The notes under the pieces were generated by a model. That model saw only the letters and a program-made list of their open reading frames with translations. It searched no databases and was not told the DNA's origin. Of a stretch of 64,000 bases of DNA, positions 17,218 to 26,868 are shown piece by piece. How positions within the stretch are numbered: position 1 is the stretch's first letter; each line of letters begins with the position of its first letter. The stretch is from NCBI GenBank assembly GCA_010672925.1, contig JAAHFP010000005.1, forward strand, positions 96,985-160,984. Direction: 5' to 3'. Source of the stretch: Symploca sp. SIO1C2 (GTDB lineage Bacteria > Cyanobacteriota > Cyanobacteriia > Cyanobacteriales > Coleofasciculaceae). The translations under genes were made by a program, and so were the position numbers.

Positions 17218-17290
17218 TCCAGGGTGCAGGAGTTGAACCTGCCTAGGGCGAATTATGAGTTCGCTGCCTCAACCGCTCGGCCAACCCTGG
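17218..17290 (-). tRNA. tRNA with CAU anticodon, probably tRNA-Ile2
   Basis: The minus strand folds as a 73-base cloverleaf: acceptor CCAGGGT/ACCCTGG, D arm GCC...GGC, anticodon stem GCGAA/TTCGC with loop CTCATAA, and T arm GCAGG-TTCAACT-CCTGC. The anticodon is CAU. The D-loop style (TGGCCGAGCGGTT) resembles plastid trnI-CAU, so it is probably the isoleucine tRNA whose C34 is changed to lysidine by TilS, though an elongator Met tRNA is not excluded. CCA is not encoded. Confidence 0.88.
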
Positions 17291-17533
17291 TTACTCTTTT
17301 CGGGGAAACAGCCACCATTGCTAAAACTCTCATAGTTGAGGAATTTTGGCAAGCAGTGTTTCACCACCCATATCGATTCTAGCTTAAGGAGGAAGCCAGA
17401 TCAGCTGTTGAGAGGGAAATTTTTTACCTCTATCATTCAAACTAGACTATTTTGATGTTAGACGATTGATAGCCTGTAGGTAAACCAGGCATATAGTCAA
17501 ACTATGCAGCAATTGATATAACTTAAATCTGCT

Positions 17534-18259
17534 ATGAAATTAAACTCAACTGTGGCGCTGACCTTACTTCTGCTAGCAATGATGTTAGGTGCAGGTTTCG
17601 TGAGTGCAATGTGGGGATTTAGCCTTGGCCATCAAGCCCTTAAAGGGGTCACTCAGCCAGATATGCGCCCTACCAAAAAACTGGCAGGGAACCAGCAGAA
17701 AGCCTCTGATGCTCAAAAAGCGCAAGAAGGGGTGGCTATCTTAAAAGAAGAGAATATTCTGATCAACGTCAGAGAGTACATTAACAACAAAGGTAAGGAA
17801 GAGACAAAAAATAAGCAAAAAAAGCAACCAAGCGATACCTCCAAAAAAGAGAAGCAGTCTTCATCTGAAGCACAGGAACCAGTGGCATCATTGGCAAGTA
17901 ATAACACAAGTTCTGACTTACCCATCAAAAGCCAAGATCAAGGAGTAACCTTGGAGGTACGTTCTGCTAATCAGCAGGGAGGTTCTTTATTACTGAATGT
18001 TAGCCTCAAGAACGAAGGTGGGAATGCAGTACGGTTTTTGTACAGTTTCTTGAATGTTACTGATGATCAGGGTCGCGCCTTGAGCGCAATTACAGAAGGT
18101 TTGCCGGGAGAGTTACCTGCGGATGGACAGGAATTCGCCGGTACAGTAAGTATTCCCACTGCTTTGCTAGAAGACTCGAAGAAGCTCTCTCTAACCCTGA
18201 CAGATTATCCTGACCAAAAACTTCAGTTAAAAATGTCTGAGATTCCTGTAGTAAGATAG
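17534..18259 (+). CDS. Membrane-anchored protein, unknown
   Basis: This 241-residue protein has one N-terminal hydrophobic segment (about 7-31, ALTLLLLAMMLGAGFVSAMWGF) that is likely an anchor. A Lys/Gln/Ser-rich linker with coiled-coil character spans about 45-130. The C-terminal 110 residues look like a small beta-sandwich (GVTLEVRSANQQGGSLLLNV, VRFLYSFLNVTDDQGR, FAGTVSIP), like domains that hold extracytoplasmic beta strands, but no specific family is recognised. It follows the tRNA region on the other strand and has no clear operon partner. Confidence 0.7.
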   Translation: MKLNSTVALTLLLLAMMLGAGFVSAMWGFSLGHQALKGVTQPDMRPTKKLAGNQQKASDAQKAQEGVAILKEENILINVREYINNKGKEETKNKQKKQPSDTSKKEKQSSSEAQEPVASLASNNTSSDLPIKSQDQGVTLEVRSANQQGGSLLLNVSLKNEGGNAVRFLYSFLNVTDDQGRALSAITEGLPGELPADGQEFAGTVSIPTALLEDSKKLSLTLTDYPDQKLQLKMSEIPVVR

Positions 18260-18494
18260 AGCGATCGCAAGGTTATTAATACCAAATCCGAATAATTGCC
18301 CATATGAATGGTTATTCAACCAAAATCCTTCTCTCTCTGCTCCCAAACTTCCTTCTCCTGCGCCAATAGCTCCATCAGCTCAACTTACCGAAAGTATCGT
18401 TACCCAAACGATTAGAGAGCAACTCTCAGACAGCTCCCTTGGAAAACAATTCACCACTATGAACGAAAATCAATATCTTCTGACAAGCTCCTGA
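18255..18494 (+). pseudogene. Open frame without start, possible gene remnant
   Basis: Within the 313-base gap after the previous gene, one frame stays open for 79 codons and ends at TGA 18492. It reads plausibly (PKLPSPAPIAPSAQLTESI, TQTIREQLSDSSLGKQF) but has no usable start codon. It may be the tail of a broken gene or a chance open frame; the rest of the gap has nothing else of note. Confidence 0.25.
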
Positions 18495-18572
18495 TTCAGA
18501 AACTCCTATTTTAAATTCAGCAAGTAGAATACTGAACATGCTATTTTTACTCAATAGCCTTTTTCCTTGTTT

Positions 18573-20000
18573 ATGGCTGCTGATCTAATAGTTCTCCTAG
18601 CAGTGATTGCTTATGCTCCGGTTGTTACTAACGCTGTACTATCGGTCGCATTCACTAGCCAGGACATTCTACTGCGATTATTATTGGTGCTTCTACTAAT
18701 TGCGCTCAACGCTTTTTTTGTCACTGCTGAATTTTCCATGGTTTCAGTAAGGCGATCGCGTATTAATCAATTGGTTGATGCGGGTGATATTCAGGCAAAA
18801 ACTGTCCAATCACTACAGAGAAGTATCGAGCGTCTACTTTCTACAACTCAGTTGGGAATTACCCTCTCTAGTTTAGCTCTTGGCTGGATTGGGGAAAATA
18901 CCGTGGCGATTTTACTGGCTCCTTTGATAGCACGACTGCCTATTCCTCAGGGTTCGAGCCAAATTATTATCCACTCCCTTGCTATTTCTGTTGCCTTTTT
19001 CCTGATTGCTTACCTGCAAATTGTTTTGGGGGAACTCTGCCCTAAATCGGTCGCTTTGCTGTACTCGGAGCAACTAGCGCGGTTTCTTGGGCCACCAAGT
19101 TTAGCGATCGCCCGTTTTTTTAATCCTTTTATCTGGATTTTAAATCAATCAACTCGTTGGTTGCTACAGCTAGTAGGCATTCCCTATATTGGTCAAGGTT
19201 GGTACAATCATAGTCGGGTAACCCCAGAAGAGTTACAACTAATTATTACCACTGAGCGGGAGTCTATTGGACTTGAGGCCAAAGAGCGGGCACTACTCAA
19301 AAACGTTTTTGAGTTTGGTGATGTTTTAGCCGCAGAGGTGATGATTCCTCGTACCCGCCTTAAATCCATTCCGATTACTGCCACTTTCCATACTTTACTA
19401 GAAGAAATAGCCAGATCTGGTTACTCTCGTTATCCCATCACTGGGGAATCCCTTGATGATATTCGTGGCATTATCGACTTTAAAGAGTTGGCTGAACCTT
19501 TATACGAAGGACTGCTAACCTTAGATACGCCGATTGAGCCTTGGATCCGCCCAGCCCGATTTGTACAGGATGTTAAACCTTTGAGCGAACTCCTGCCCTT
19601 AATGCAGCGATCGCACTTAGCAATGGTTATAGTTGTGGATGAGTTTGGTGGGACAGCTGGGCTAGTTACCCTCAAAGATTTGATTGCCGAAATAATTGGT
19701 GAAGAGACTGAGCCAGAAAATTCAGAGGAGTTAACTGTACAAAACCTCGACCAATACACTTTTATGGTACAAGCCCAAATGGACTTGGCAAAAGTTAATG
19801 AGTTGTTGGATTTGGACTTACCTCTGACTGATGAATACCAAACTTTGGGTGGATTTTTACTCTACCAATTTCAAAAAATTCCTGCCCAGGGGGAAGCCCT
19901 ACATTACCACAATCTCGATTTTACCATTGTCTCTGCTGAAGGACCGCGCCTGAATGAAATTCGTATTGAACGACGGGAGCCTACTGTGTTGGAGCCGTAG
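18573..20000 (+). CDS. CNNM/CorC-HlyC family membrane protein with CBS domains
   Basis: The protein has 475 residues from the ATG at 18573 (TTG two codons earlier is less likely). Domains in order: a DUF21/CNNM membrane domain with several helices (about 20-200; LIALNAFFVTAEFSMVSVRRSR, LSSLALGWIGENTVA), two CBS domains (about 245-370; MIPRTRLKSIPI, VVDEFGGTAGLVTLKDL), and a CorC_HlyC domain (about 385-470; DLAKVNELLDLDLP, TLGGFLLYQF). Such proteins move or sense divalent metal ions such as magnesium or cobalt. Length and domain order are normal. Confidence 0.9.
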   Translation: MAADLIVLLAVIAYAPVVTNAVLSVAFTSQDILLRLLLVLLLIALNAFFVTAEFSMVSVRRSRINQLVDAGDIQAKTVQSLQRSIERLLSTTQLGITLSSLALGWIGENTVAILLAPLIARLPIPQGSSQIIIHSLAISVAFFLIAYLQIVLGELCPKSVALLYSEQLARFLGPPSLAIARFFNPFIWILNQSTRWLLQLVGIPYIGQGWYNHSRVTPEELQLIITTERESIGLEAKERALLKNVFEFGDVLAAEVMIPRTRLKSIPITATFHTLLEEIARSGYSRYPITGESLDDIRGIIDFKELAEPLYEGLLTLDTPIEPWIRPARFVQDVKPLSELLPLMQRSHLAMVIVVDEFGGTAGLVTLKDLIAEIIGEETEPENSEELTVQNLDQYTFMVQAQMDLAKVNELLDLDLPLTDEYQTLGGFLLYQFQKIPAQGEALHYHNLDFTIVSAEGPRLNEIRIERREPTVLEP

Positions 20001-20015
20001 GTGTGGGGAGCGGAG

Positions 20016-20104
20016 GAGATGGGGAGATGGGGAGATGGGGAGATGGGGGGACAAGAAACCTAACACCTAACACCTAACACCTACCACCTACCACCTACTA
20101 CCTA
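20016..20104. repeat. Short tandem repeats between genes
   Basis: Copies of gatgggga are followed by alternating cacctaa/cacctac heptamers. The same cacctaa/cacctac type recurs before chlB at 51298-51371. Confidence 0.85.
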
Positions 20105-20114
20105 TTCAAACCTG

Positions 20115-20687
20115 ATGGAATCAGCTACCACACATGCACTGAAGGAATGGGCGATTGCTGTTGATGCCTTGGAAAGAGGCAAAACAATTATGCTGCTCCG
20201 TAAAGGAGGGATTAGGGAAAAGGAGAAGCGCTTTCAAGTAACTTACAATCAGGTACTGCTATATCCTACCTATGAACATCAACAGCCTCACCTACTCAAA
20301 GCTGAATATGCCTCGGAGGTAGAACCTGTAACCTCAGGTTGGCATCCAGAAACTGTGCGGATTGGTAGTTGGGCTGAAATTACGGATATTTTGGCAGTAA
20401 GTGACGAGGCAGGAGTTGAAGCTTTGCTACCCTATCATATTTGGAATGAACAATTTGCTAGGGAGCGTTTTCAATGGAAGCCAAGTCAGCCTCTCTATAT
20501 TCTCTTGCTAAGAACTTATCGCCTATCTCAGCCATTGATGATTCCCTATCGCCAAGAATACAGTGGCTGTCGCTCATGGATTAATTTAGCTGAAGCGATC
20601 GCTCTGGAAAACCTGATACCTGTCATAGATGAGATTCATTACACTAAACAAGTAGCACAAATCCGTCAGCTTGTTAAGTCTGCTTAG
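20115..20687 (+). CDS. DUF1802 family protein
   Basis: This 190-residue protein fits DUF1802 from the opening LKEWAIAVDALERGKTIMLLRKGGIRE and the VLLYPTYEHQ block, followed by IGSWAEITDI and YHIWNEQFARERF. The family is common in cyanobacteria and has no known activity. The first 60 residues resemble the start of a small nucleotide- or nucleic-acid-binding fold, which is only a guess. It lies 114 bases after the CNNM gene, separated by tandem repeats, so co-transcription is possible. Confidence 0.8.
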   Translation: MESATTHALKEWAIAVDALERGKTIMLLRKGGIREKEKRFQVTYNQVLLYPTYEHQQPHLLKAEYASEVEPVTSGWHPETVRIGSWAEITDILAVSDEAGVEALLPYHIWNEQFARERFQWKPSQPLYILLLRTYRLSQPLMIPYRQEYSGCRSWINLAEAIALENLIPVIDEIHYTKQVAQIRQLVKSA

Positions 20688-21365
20688 GTGATTTACTCCG
20701 ATTACTTTCAAGAAACAAGGCTTGAAATTTTAGATTTTAGATTTTAGATTTTAGATTCAATAAATCTAAACCCAAGTCTATTAAGAAACAAGGAAGTTCG
20801 GCAAAGCCGTTGCCGCAGGCTAGGCAGAGGGCAGAAGGCAGAAGGAAAGAGGGTTTTGCTTGTTTGTTCCATTTGTCGCGGGTGACCATCGCCGCCAGTG
20901 GGGTTGCTCTTCAGAAACTCAAGCATCATATATTTGGGGCTGAATCCCTTGATATAAGAAGTTTCTGACTTCTTTTTCGGCGCTTCATCAATTTTGAATT
21001 TTGTTTGCGTAGCATGGTGAGCATTTGCGCAGCATGGTGCGTAGCAGCAAAGCGAGGCAAATTTTGAATTTTGAATTTTGAATTTTGAATTTTGAATTCA
21101 CCCTTAGGCGCTTATTACTCTTCTTGCATGATGTTCTTCCTGATTCAATTGCCATTGTCTAAGGTGATTGCTGTCACACCAAAAAATAGATTCAAGGCAC
21201 GAGTGATCGTGATACTGAAAAATAGTCCTGACAGCACCCATTGTTCCCGCATGATCTAGTAGTAAGGAAACAAACAAGCATAAAGGGCACAACACATGAG
21301 ACAAATCAGAACACTCATAATCAACTGAGCAGTTCTGAATCAGCGGGAAAAAGGAGATGATGGTC
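20688..21365. other. Intergenic region rich in short repeats
   Basis: It holds attttag tandem copies (20730-20756), a gcagagggcagaagg stretch (20823), and ttttgaa tandem copies (21060-21098), plus a gcgtagcatggtg-type repeat also seen near 45124. A minus-strand open frame at 21104-21388 has no protein-like pattern and was not accepted as a gene. Confidence 0.6.
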
Positions 21366-21755
21366 ATGAGCATAGAATGGGGAATCACGAAAGAACTAAT
21401 TGAGATGAAGCTGGGTGATGAAATGCTTTATGAGAAGCATCGATTGCTCCAAGGGAAACGTGCAGATCTCCAAAAGAAACTAGAAGAGTTAGACGAGCAA
21501 ATCAAGTCTGAAGAAGTGGTGATGAAGGAAAAGTTTGTCAAGGACAAGCAACGCTTCCATCAGCTAAAGAATAACGTGAGGGAGCTAGTCAATAAACAAG
21601 TCTTAAACGAGGGTAAAAGAGTCTCTTCCTATGGTAGTCGGCGTGTCTATACCTGGCAATTCTGCTCTCAGGTTGGTTTGATAGAGTTAGACCCTTTGGC
21701 GATTGAAGATGAACTGCCTCTTGGTGCAGAAAGGTACATGTTAAGTCATGACTAA
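21366..21755 (+). CDS. Small coiled-coil protein, unknown
   Basis: The protein has 129 residues. The ATG at 21366 is chosen because the AAGGAG ribosome site at 21351-21356 is 9 bases before it, whereas the ATG at 21357 directly abuts the site. Residues about 20-75 form a charged coiled coil (ADLQKKLEELDEQIKSEE, KDKQRFHQLKNNVRELVNK). The end has a short beta-like block (RVYTWQFCSQVGLIELD). No family is recognised. It is flanked by repeat-rich DNA on both sides, in keeping with accessory origin. Confidence 0.6.
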   Translation: MSIEWGITKELIEMKLGDEMLYEKHRLLQGKRADLQKKLEELDEQIKSEEVVMKEKFVKDKQRFHQLKNNVRELVNKQVLNEGKRVSSYGSRRVYTWQFCSQVGLIELDPLAIEDELPLGAERYMLSHD

Positions 21756-21770
21756 CTCAGGGTGTGATAC

Positions 21771-21840
21771 TAAATCCGGCATAAATAACCCCGTTATTCC
21801 CAGATTGTAGAGACGTTGCATGCAACGTCTCTACAGACTT
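21771..21840. repeat. Hairpin repeat with perfect 28-bp palindrome
   Basis: Bases 21807-21834 are a perfect 28-bp palindrome centred on gttgcatgcaac with arms gtagagac/gtctctac. Upstream, taaatccggcataaa matches one end of the MITE at 11695-11812. The matching right-hand end is absent, so this is a partial copy. Confidence 0.85.
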
Positions 21841-22662
21841 TCAAACATTTTTATCAGGCCTAAGTTCTGTGTAAATGGTATCTAAGAGGTTCAAAAACCT
21901 GGCATCGACCCTGAAAAATCCCTGGGTAACCTTGGGGAATACAAGTGTCCAAAACTGGGATAAATTCCTCATTACTTATTACTTATTACTCACGGTTCGC
22001 CCATTTGGAAATGAGGTTATCAAAAGTGGGAATTGTGGAGGGGTTTGTGGGCTCAAGGATATGAATTTGGAGTTGTCTATCCACTCCTAGCTTTCAAAGG
22101 AAGTAACTCGATTACCATGATTACCCATCTGTTATCAGATGATAACTTTCCCAGATGAGGGAACTCAAAATCTTCTGTTGAGTTGGGGGTTGATGCAGCT
22201 TTTCGGTACATTGTCCCGTCAGGGTGGTGCAAGGATTTTGAGCCATTTTACCATATTTGCTGAGACTTCTAGTGCCTGCTGCATGATTGAAAGCCTTGAA
22301 TGACATTGCTTACACACTTATTCAGCAGACCCTATTTATCACTATTAAAACTATTAAGCAATTGTACATGTGAGTTTATCCATAGGGGTCACAATTAATT
22401 CTCCTTGAGACGAGCGTTCGAGTAGTAAATCTGGGTTAGTCTGACATAATTTATAAAATTGCGATCAGCTTCGCTGGTGCTGAAAGCAATCGCGTTAGGG
22501 TAGTAATCTACTCTAAATTTAGTACTGTTGTCATTAGTGTTGTTTGTTATTGATTGTTTGTTATTTGTTGTTTGGGTAAATCTGCTCTTAACTATGGGCA
22601 TTCAAACTGACATATTCTAATAACCAATTCCCCATTCCCTATTCTGCATTCCCCTTAAAGAG
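21841..22662. other. Long gap without a supported gene
   Basis: About 820 bases with only weak open frames (21875-22090 plus, 22121-22306 minus, 22395-22601 minus). None has a ribosome site or family-like pattern. Bases 22543-22572 show tgtttgttattgat/tgtttgttatttgt repeats. Confidence 0.5.
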
Positions 22663-23097
22663 TCACAGGCTTTCAGTATAGCGCTTCAACTCCCTTGCCA
22701 TCCGGTGAATTCCTCGCCTCTCATCTTCCCGAATAAATGGTAAAAACACACGGGTAAGGATGCCAGAAAAACGACTACTATGGATATATTTAGTACGCCG
22801 TAATCCAATCTCTTGTAGCTCAAATATATATTCATTACGAAAGCCGGGAATTTGGGAGACCCAGCTGAGGCATACTGAAGGCTGAATCAGAGTAACTAAG
22901 GCTTCAAAATCTGTTTCTTCCTCATTGGGAAGCCTGCGTAGTGAGAGGAGCACTTCTTTACCCTGTTGAAATGGCACTTGGGATTGACAGTCAAATAAAA
23001 AAGTGTTCCAGTACTTCCACTGGTTTTTCTGGAATAACACTTGCCAAACTTGGTGCTTGGGAGCATTAATTTCAATCTCAGTATAATAACTTGCCAT
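22663..23097 (-). CDS. SRPBCC family (polyketide cyclase-like) protein
   Basis: This 144-residue protein has the start typical of the SRPBCC/START-like fold (EIEINAPKHQVWQVLFQKNQWKYWN), followed by PFQQGKEVLLSLR and RTKYIHSSRFSGILTRVF. These proteins have a deep pocket for hydrophobic ligands; the ligand here is unknown. Length is normal. It stands alone on the minus strand upstream of the divergent malic enzyme gene. Confidence 0.85.
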   Translation of the reverse strand: MASYYTEIEINAPKHQVWQVLFQKNQWKYWNTFLFDCQSQVPFQQGKEVLLSLRRLPNEEETDFEALVTLIQPSVCLSWVSQIPGFRNEYIFELQEIGLRRTKYIHSSRFSGILTRVFLPFIREDERRGIHRMARELKRYTESL

Positions 23098-23115
23098 AAA
23101 CGAGGTAGGTGGTAG

Positions 23116-23144
23116 AACCCACCCCTAACCCCTCCCAGGAGGGG
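23116..23144 (+). repeat. 29-bp hairpin repeat, copy 1 of 6
   Basis: The copy begins aacccacccctaacccctcc and ends in a caggagggg arm that pairs with cccctcc. Other copies are at 28431, 29763, 41793, 45994 and 53292. The rest of this 306-base gap holds ccattct tandem copies at 23229-23268 and no gene. Confidence 0.8.
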
Positions 23145-23403
23145 AAAAGGAGGTAGGAGGTAATCGTAGGGGAAAAATTTTTACTACCAAAGATTATACG
23201 TAGATTCTTCCTTATTCCTTATTCCCCATTCTCCATTCTCCATTCTCCATTCCCCATTCTCCATTCTCTATAGTATCTGCTTTTTTGTTTATGATTGACT
23301 GATGGGTTATTTCCACCATGTTGCACCAGGAATAATTGGACTTCCAGATTGCACACCAGGAAAATCCCCCTTACAAGCTACAACCTGCAGTTAATCATAC
23401 AAC

Positions 23404-24795
23404 ATGGTAAATCTGACACCCAACCCTAGTTTTAGTTTAAAGATTCGTTTGACATATCCCAACAACCCAGGGACATTAGCTAGCATTACGGTCGCGATCG
23501 CGGAAGCTGGTGGTAACCTAGGACAGATTGATCTAGTTGAGCAGAATCGCAATACTGTTATTCGAGATTTGGATATTGATGCTGCTAGTACTGAACACGC
23601 TGAGCAGATTGTGCAAGGGATTAGGGCATTAACAGAGGTCAAAATTGTTGAGTACAAAGACCGCACCTTCGATCTGCATCGCGGTGGCAAAATTAGTATG
23701 CACAACAAACTCTCCTTTAACAGTCAAGGGGATTTGGCAATGGCTTATACGCCTGGGGTAGGTCGTATTTGCAATGCGATCGCTCAAGACCCTGAACAGG
23801 TATATCAACTTACGATTAAAAGTAACACCGTAGCGATCGTTAGTGATGGCAGTGCAGTTTTGGGGTTAGGTAATCTGGGAGCAGAGGCGGCATTACCGGT
23901 AATGGAAGGAAAAGCGATGCTCTTTAAAGAGTTTGCTGGTATTGATGCCTTTCCCATCTGTCTGGCGAACCAAGACACAGATATGATCGTGGAAACCGTC
24001 AAAAATATTGCCCCTGTCTTTGGTGGAGTTAATTTAGAAGATATCAGTGCTCCCCGCTGCTTTGAAATTGAAGAGCGGTTACGTAAGGAGTTGGAGATTC
24101 CGGTATTTCATGATGACCAACATGGTACAGCGATCGTTACCCTAGCGGCGTTGATTAATGCTCTGAAGCTAGTGAAGAAATCCCTAGAATCAGTCAAAAT
24201 TGTCATCAATGGAGCCGGGGCCGCTGGAGTTTCCATTGCCAAGTTGCTACGGAAGGCTGGAGCTGAGAAGATTTGCTTGTGTGACTCTAAGGGTATTATC
24301 TCTAAAAGTCGTTCTAACCTAACCCAGCAAAAGCAAGAATTTGCAGTAGAAGCTACTGGTTCCCTAGCTGATGCTCTCCAAGGTTCGGACATCTTTATCG
24401 GAGTCAGTGCTCCCGGTGTTGTGACTCCAGAGATGGTACGCTCCATGGCAGTAGACCCGATTGTGATGGCTATGGCGAATCCCATTCCAGAAATTCAACC
24501 AGAATTGATCCGGGATGATGTGGCAGTAATTGCCACCGGACGCAGTGATTATCCCAATCAGATTAATAATGTTCTTGCCTTTCCTGGTGTCTTTCGTGGT
24601 GCTCTGAATTGTCGAGCATCTGCAATTACCATCAATATGTACCTAGAAGCTGCAAAAGCGATCGCTTCTTTGGTTGCTCCTAATGATTTAAACCGAGAAC
24701 AGATCATTCCTTCTGTTTTTGATGAGCGAGTTGTGAAAGCTGTTGCCGCTGCGGTACAACAGGCAGCACAGCAAGATGGTGTGGCTAATTGCTAA
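23404..24795 (+). CDS. Malic enzyme with N-terminal ACT domain
   Basis: This enzyme turns malate into pyruvate and CO2 with NAD or NADP. Residues about 8-82 form an ACT domain (IRLTYPNNPGTLASITVAIAEAG), usually a small-molecule sensor. The catalytic part has AYTPGVG with the key tyrosine, EGKAMLFKEFAGIDAFP with the key lysine, the metal site in HDDQHGT, and a Rossmann site INGAGAAGVSIAKLL. The length of 463 residues fits the ACT-fused form common in cyanobacteria and Firmicutes. Cofactor choice cannot be read safely. It stands alone and has no evident operon partner. Confidence 0.93.
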   Translation: MVNLTPNPSFSLKIRLTYPNNPGTLASITVAIAEAGGNLGQIDLVEQNRNTVIRDLDIDAASTEHAEQIVQGIRALTEVKIVEYKDRTFDLHRGGKISMHNKLSFNSQGDLAMAYTPGVGRICNAIAQDPEQVYQLTIKSNTVAIVSDGSAVLGLGNLGAEAALPVMEGKAMLFKEFAGIDAFPICLANQDTDMIVETVKNIAPVFGGVNLEDISAPRCFEIEERLRKELEIPVFHDDQHGTAIVTLAALINALKLVKKSLESVKIVINGAGAAGVSIAKLLRKAGAEKICLCDSKGIISKSRSNLTQQKQEFAVEATGSLADALQGSDIFIGVSAPGVVTPEMVRSMAVDPIVMAMANPIPEIQPELIRDDVAVIATGRSDYPNQINNVLAFPGVFRGALNCRASAITINMYLEAAKAIASLVAPNDLNREQIIPSVFDERVVKAVAAAVQQAAQQDGVANC

Positions 24796-24924
24796 GGGAG
24801 CTGAGGGAGATAAGACAAGTCCAAAAATTGGGATGATTTATTTCTTGGAGTTCCTGTAGGGGCGGGTTTAGGGATAATTTAGCTCAAATTATCAGAAGCT
24901 CGCCATCAAAACCCGCCCTGGTAC

Positions 24925-25055
24925 GGGTGAGCGAAAAAAAGGGTGGGGAGCGGAAGAGCAGAGGAGCAGAGGAGCAGAGGAGCGGAGGAAGAAGAGAGAA
25001 CTGATAATTTTTGGATACAAAGCTCAAGAAATCCCACCCAAAATTTCGTTCACCC
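24925..25055. mobile_element. 131-bp non-autonomous element with 9-bp target duplication
   Basis: Ends are gggtgagcgaaaaaaagggt and, inverted, acccaaaatttcgttcaccc. The 9 bases ccctggtac stand directly before (24916-24924) and after (25056-25064). The interior has agcagagg-type purine repeats. A second copy with its own duplication is at 28263-28415. The target here appears to be an older inverted repeat (aggggcgggttt/aaacccgccct, 24857-24920). Confidence 0.85.
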
Positions 25056-25194
25056 CCCTGGTACAACGCGGCGAACATAGCCCCCCAATAAAAAAGATGA
25101 AAAAGCTTACTACATAACCTTTCTTCCCTCCTGCCTCCTGCCTTCTGCCTCCAAGTTGAAATCTTAAGCAAATCTAAAGCTTGGTTCAAATAAC

Positions 25195-25223
25195 TTTACA
25201 AATCTTGAGAAGCCAGTTAATAT
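25195..25223 (+). promoter_or_regulatory. psbA promoter
   Basis: A -35 box TTTACA (25195-25200) and a -10 box TAATAT (25218-25223) are separated by 17 bases, giving a leader of about 60 bases before the psbA ATG. The leader has no Shine-Dalgarno site at the usual spacing. Confidence 0.65.
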
Positions 25224-25290
25224 AAGTACATACAGACGAACAAAACGTCTGCCGAACCTCGAAAATTCATTCATAGCAATCATACCTAAC

Positions 25291-26373
25291 ATGACTACTA
25301 CCCTTCAGCAACGCGAAAGCGCTTCTGTTTGGCAGCAGTTCTGCAACTGGGTCACCTCCACCAACAACCGCCTCTATGTAGGCTGGTTCGGTGTTCTGAT
25401 GATCCCTTGCCTACTCACTGCTACCACCTGCTTCATCATTGCCTTCATCGCTGCTCCTCCTGTGGACATCGACGGCATCCGTGAGCCTGTTGCTGGCTCC
25501 TTGCTGTATGGCAACAACATCATCTCTGGTGCTGTTGTTCCTTCTTCCAACGCTATTGGTCTACACTTCTACCCCATCTGGGAAGCAGCTTCTCTTGATG
25601 AGTGGTTGTACAACGGTGGCCCTTACCAGTTGGTGGTTTTCCACTTCCTCATCGGAATCTTCTCCTACATGGGTCGTCAGTGGGAACTCAGCTACCGCTT
25701 AGGAATGCGTCCTTGGATCTGCGTTGCTTACAGTGCACCTGTTGCAGCTGCTACCTCCGTATTCTTAATCTACCCTCTAGGTCAAGGTAGCTTCTCCGAT
25801 GGTATGCCTTTGGGAATCAGCGGAACCTTCAACTTCATGTTCGTGTTCCAAGCAGAGCACAACATCCTAATGCACCCCTTCCACATGTTGGGAGTAGCAG
25901 GTGTATTCGGTGGTTCTTTGTTCAGTGCAATGCACGGTTCTTTGGTAACCTCTTCTTTGGTACGTGAGACCACCGAGAGCGAATCCCAGAACTACGGCTA
26001 CAAGTTCGGACAAGAGGAAGAGACCTACAACATCGTTGCAGCTCATGGCTACTTCGGTCGTTTGATCTTCCAATATGCTTCCTTCAACAATAGCCGCTCC
26101 TTGCACTTCTTCTTGGGTGCATGGCCAGTAATTGGAATCTGGTTCACTGCCCTAGGTATCAGCACCATGGCGTTCAACCTGAATGGTTTCAACTTCAACC
26201 AGAGCGTAATCGACTCACAAGGTCGTGTAGTAGGAACCTGGGCAGACGTGCTAAACCGCGCCAACTTAGGATTTGAAGTAATGCACGAGCGCAACGCTCA
26301 CAACTTCCCCTTAGACTTGGCAGCAGGCGAAGCAGCTCCCGTAGCACTACAAGCTCCCGCTATCAATGGCTAA
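25291..26373 (+). CDS. psbA: Photosystem II D1 protein
   Basis: This 360-residue protein is the D1 reaction-centre subunit that holds the primary donor, pheophytin, QB and most ligands of the manganese cluster. Visible key residues: Y161 (redox-active tyrosine), D170, E189, H190, H198, H332, E333 and D342, with the last 16 residues after A344 being the piece normally removed by CtpA. Residue 130 is Gln, as in the standard (low-light) D1 form. All manganese ligands are kept, so it is not a rogue or far-red variant. Codon use is strongly biased (CTT/CTG, TTC, AAC) as in highly expressed genes. It has its own promoter and terminator. Confidence 0.98.
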   Translation: MTTTLQQRESASVWQQFCNWVTSTNNRLYVGWFGVLMIPCLLTATTCFIIAFIAAPPVDIDGIREPVAGSLLYGNNIISGAVVPSSNAIGLHFYPIWEAASLDEWLYNGGPYQLVVFHFLIGIFSYMGRQWELSYRLGMRPWICVAYSAPVAAATSVFLIYPLGQGSFSDGMPLGISGTFNFMFVFQAEHNILMHPFHMLGVAGVFGGSLFSAMHGSLVTSSLVRETTESESQNYGYKFGQEEETYNIVAAHGYFGRLIFQYASFNNSRSLHFFLGAWPVIGIWFTALGISTMAFNLNGFNFNQSVIDSQGRVVGTWADVLNRANLGFEVMHERNAHNFPLDLAAGEAAPVALQAPAING

Positions 26374-26428
26374 GAGTTAGTTAGGTTGGATAGCAAAAGT
26401 AATGATTCAACTTTTTAACTAAATAACC

Positions 26429-26464
26429 AAAAGCGCCCTCCTAGAAAGGAGGGCGCTTTTTTTT
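26429..26464 (+). terminator. psbA rho-independent terminator
   Basis: aaaagcgccctcc and ggagggcgctttt form a GC-rich stem with a tagaaa loop, followed by a run of eight T. It lies 55 bases after the psbA stop codon. Confidence 0.95.
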
Positions 26465-26603
26465 GCATTATCGCTCCCCCAATTTATAGTAGTCGCCAGG
26501 GTAGTTAAGAAAGTCTCAGGTAAGGCAAGTGAACCAGGGGCTGCCATCCCCTTGTCCTAATCACCTTGGCGGTTGCGATAACAGGAGAAACACTATTTCT
26601 TAC

Positions 26604-26700
26604 TTCCTTCCTCGCCTTCTGCCTCCTGCCTTCTGCCTCCTGCCTTCTGCCTCCTGCCTCCTGCCTCCTGCCTTCTGCCTTCTGCCTCCTGCCTTTTCTC
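26604..26700. repeat. ctgccttctgcctcctgcc tandem repeats
   Basis: About 13 seven-base units of ctgcctt/ctgcctc type fill this stretch between psbA and the sigma factor gene. Open frames read through it on both strands but are low-complexity and were rejected. The same units appear at 12660, 25130, 28233 and 39171. Confidence 0.9.
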
Positions 26701-26868
26701 AAGAGAAGTGAATCCAAACGGGCAGTGAATGCGTATACCTATTAAAAGCAACCCATTGACATGGACAAGGATAGTAAAAACCTAACAAAAAGAGGAAACA
26801 TGGAGTACTAAACGTAAGTGCCGACTTCATGGAATGGAGCAGTTAGCACAAACTTGCTTAAGCAAATT

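Noticed and set aside
21104..21388. Minus-strand frame of 94 codons
   Set aside because: No family pattern, overlaps the promoter and start of the gene at 21366.
24884..25189. Minus-strand open frame of 101 codons before psbA
   Set aside because: It spans the small mobile element and purine repeats; no family-like pattern.
25291..26373. Variant (rogue or far-red) D1
   Set aside because: All manganese ligands and Y161 are present and residue 130 is Gln, so it is a standard D1.
26505..26717. Open frames rich in Leu/Pro/Cys or Arg/Gly/Glu
   Set aside because: Low-complexity translation of ctgcctt/ctgcctc repeats.
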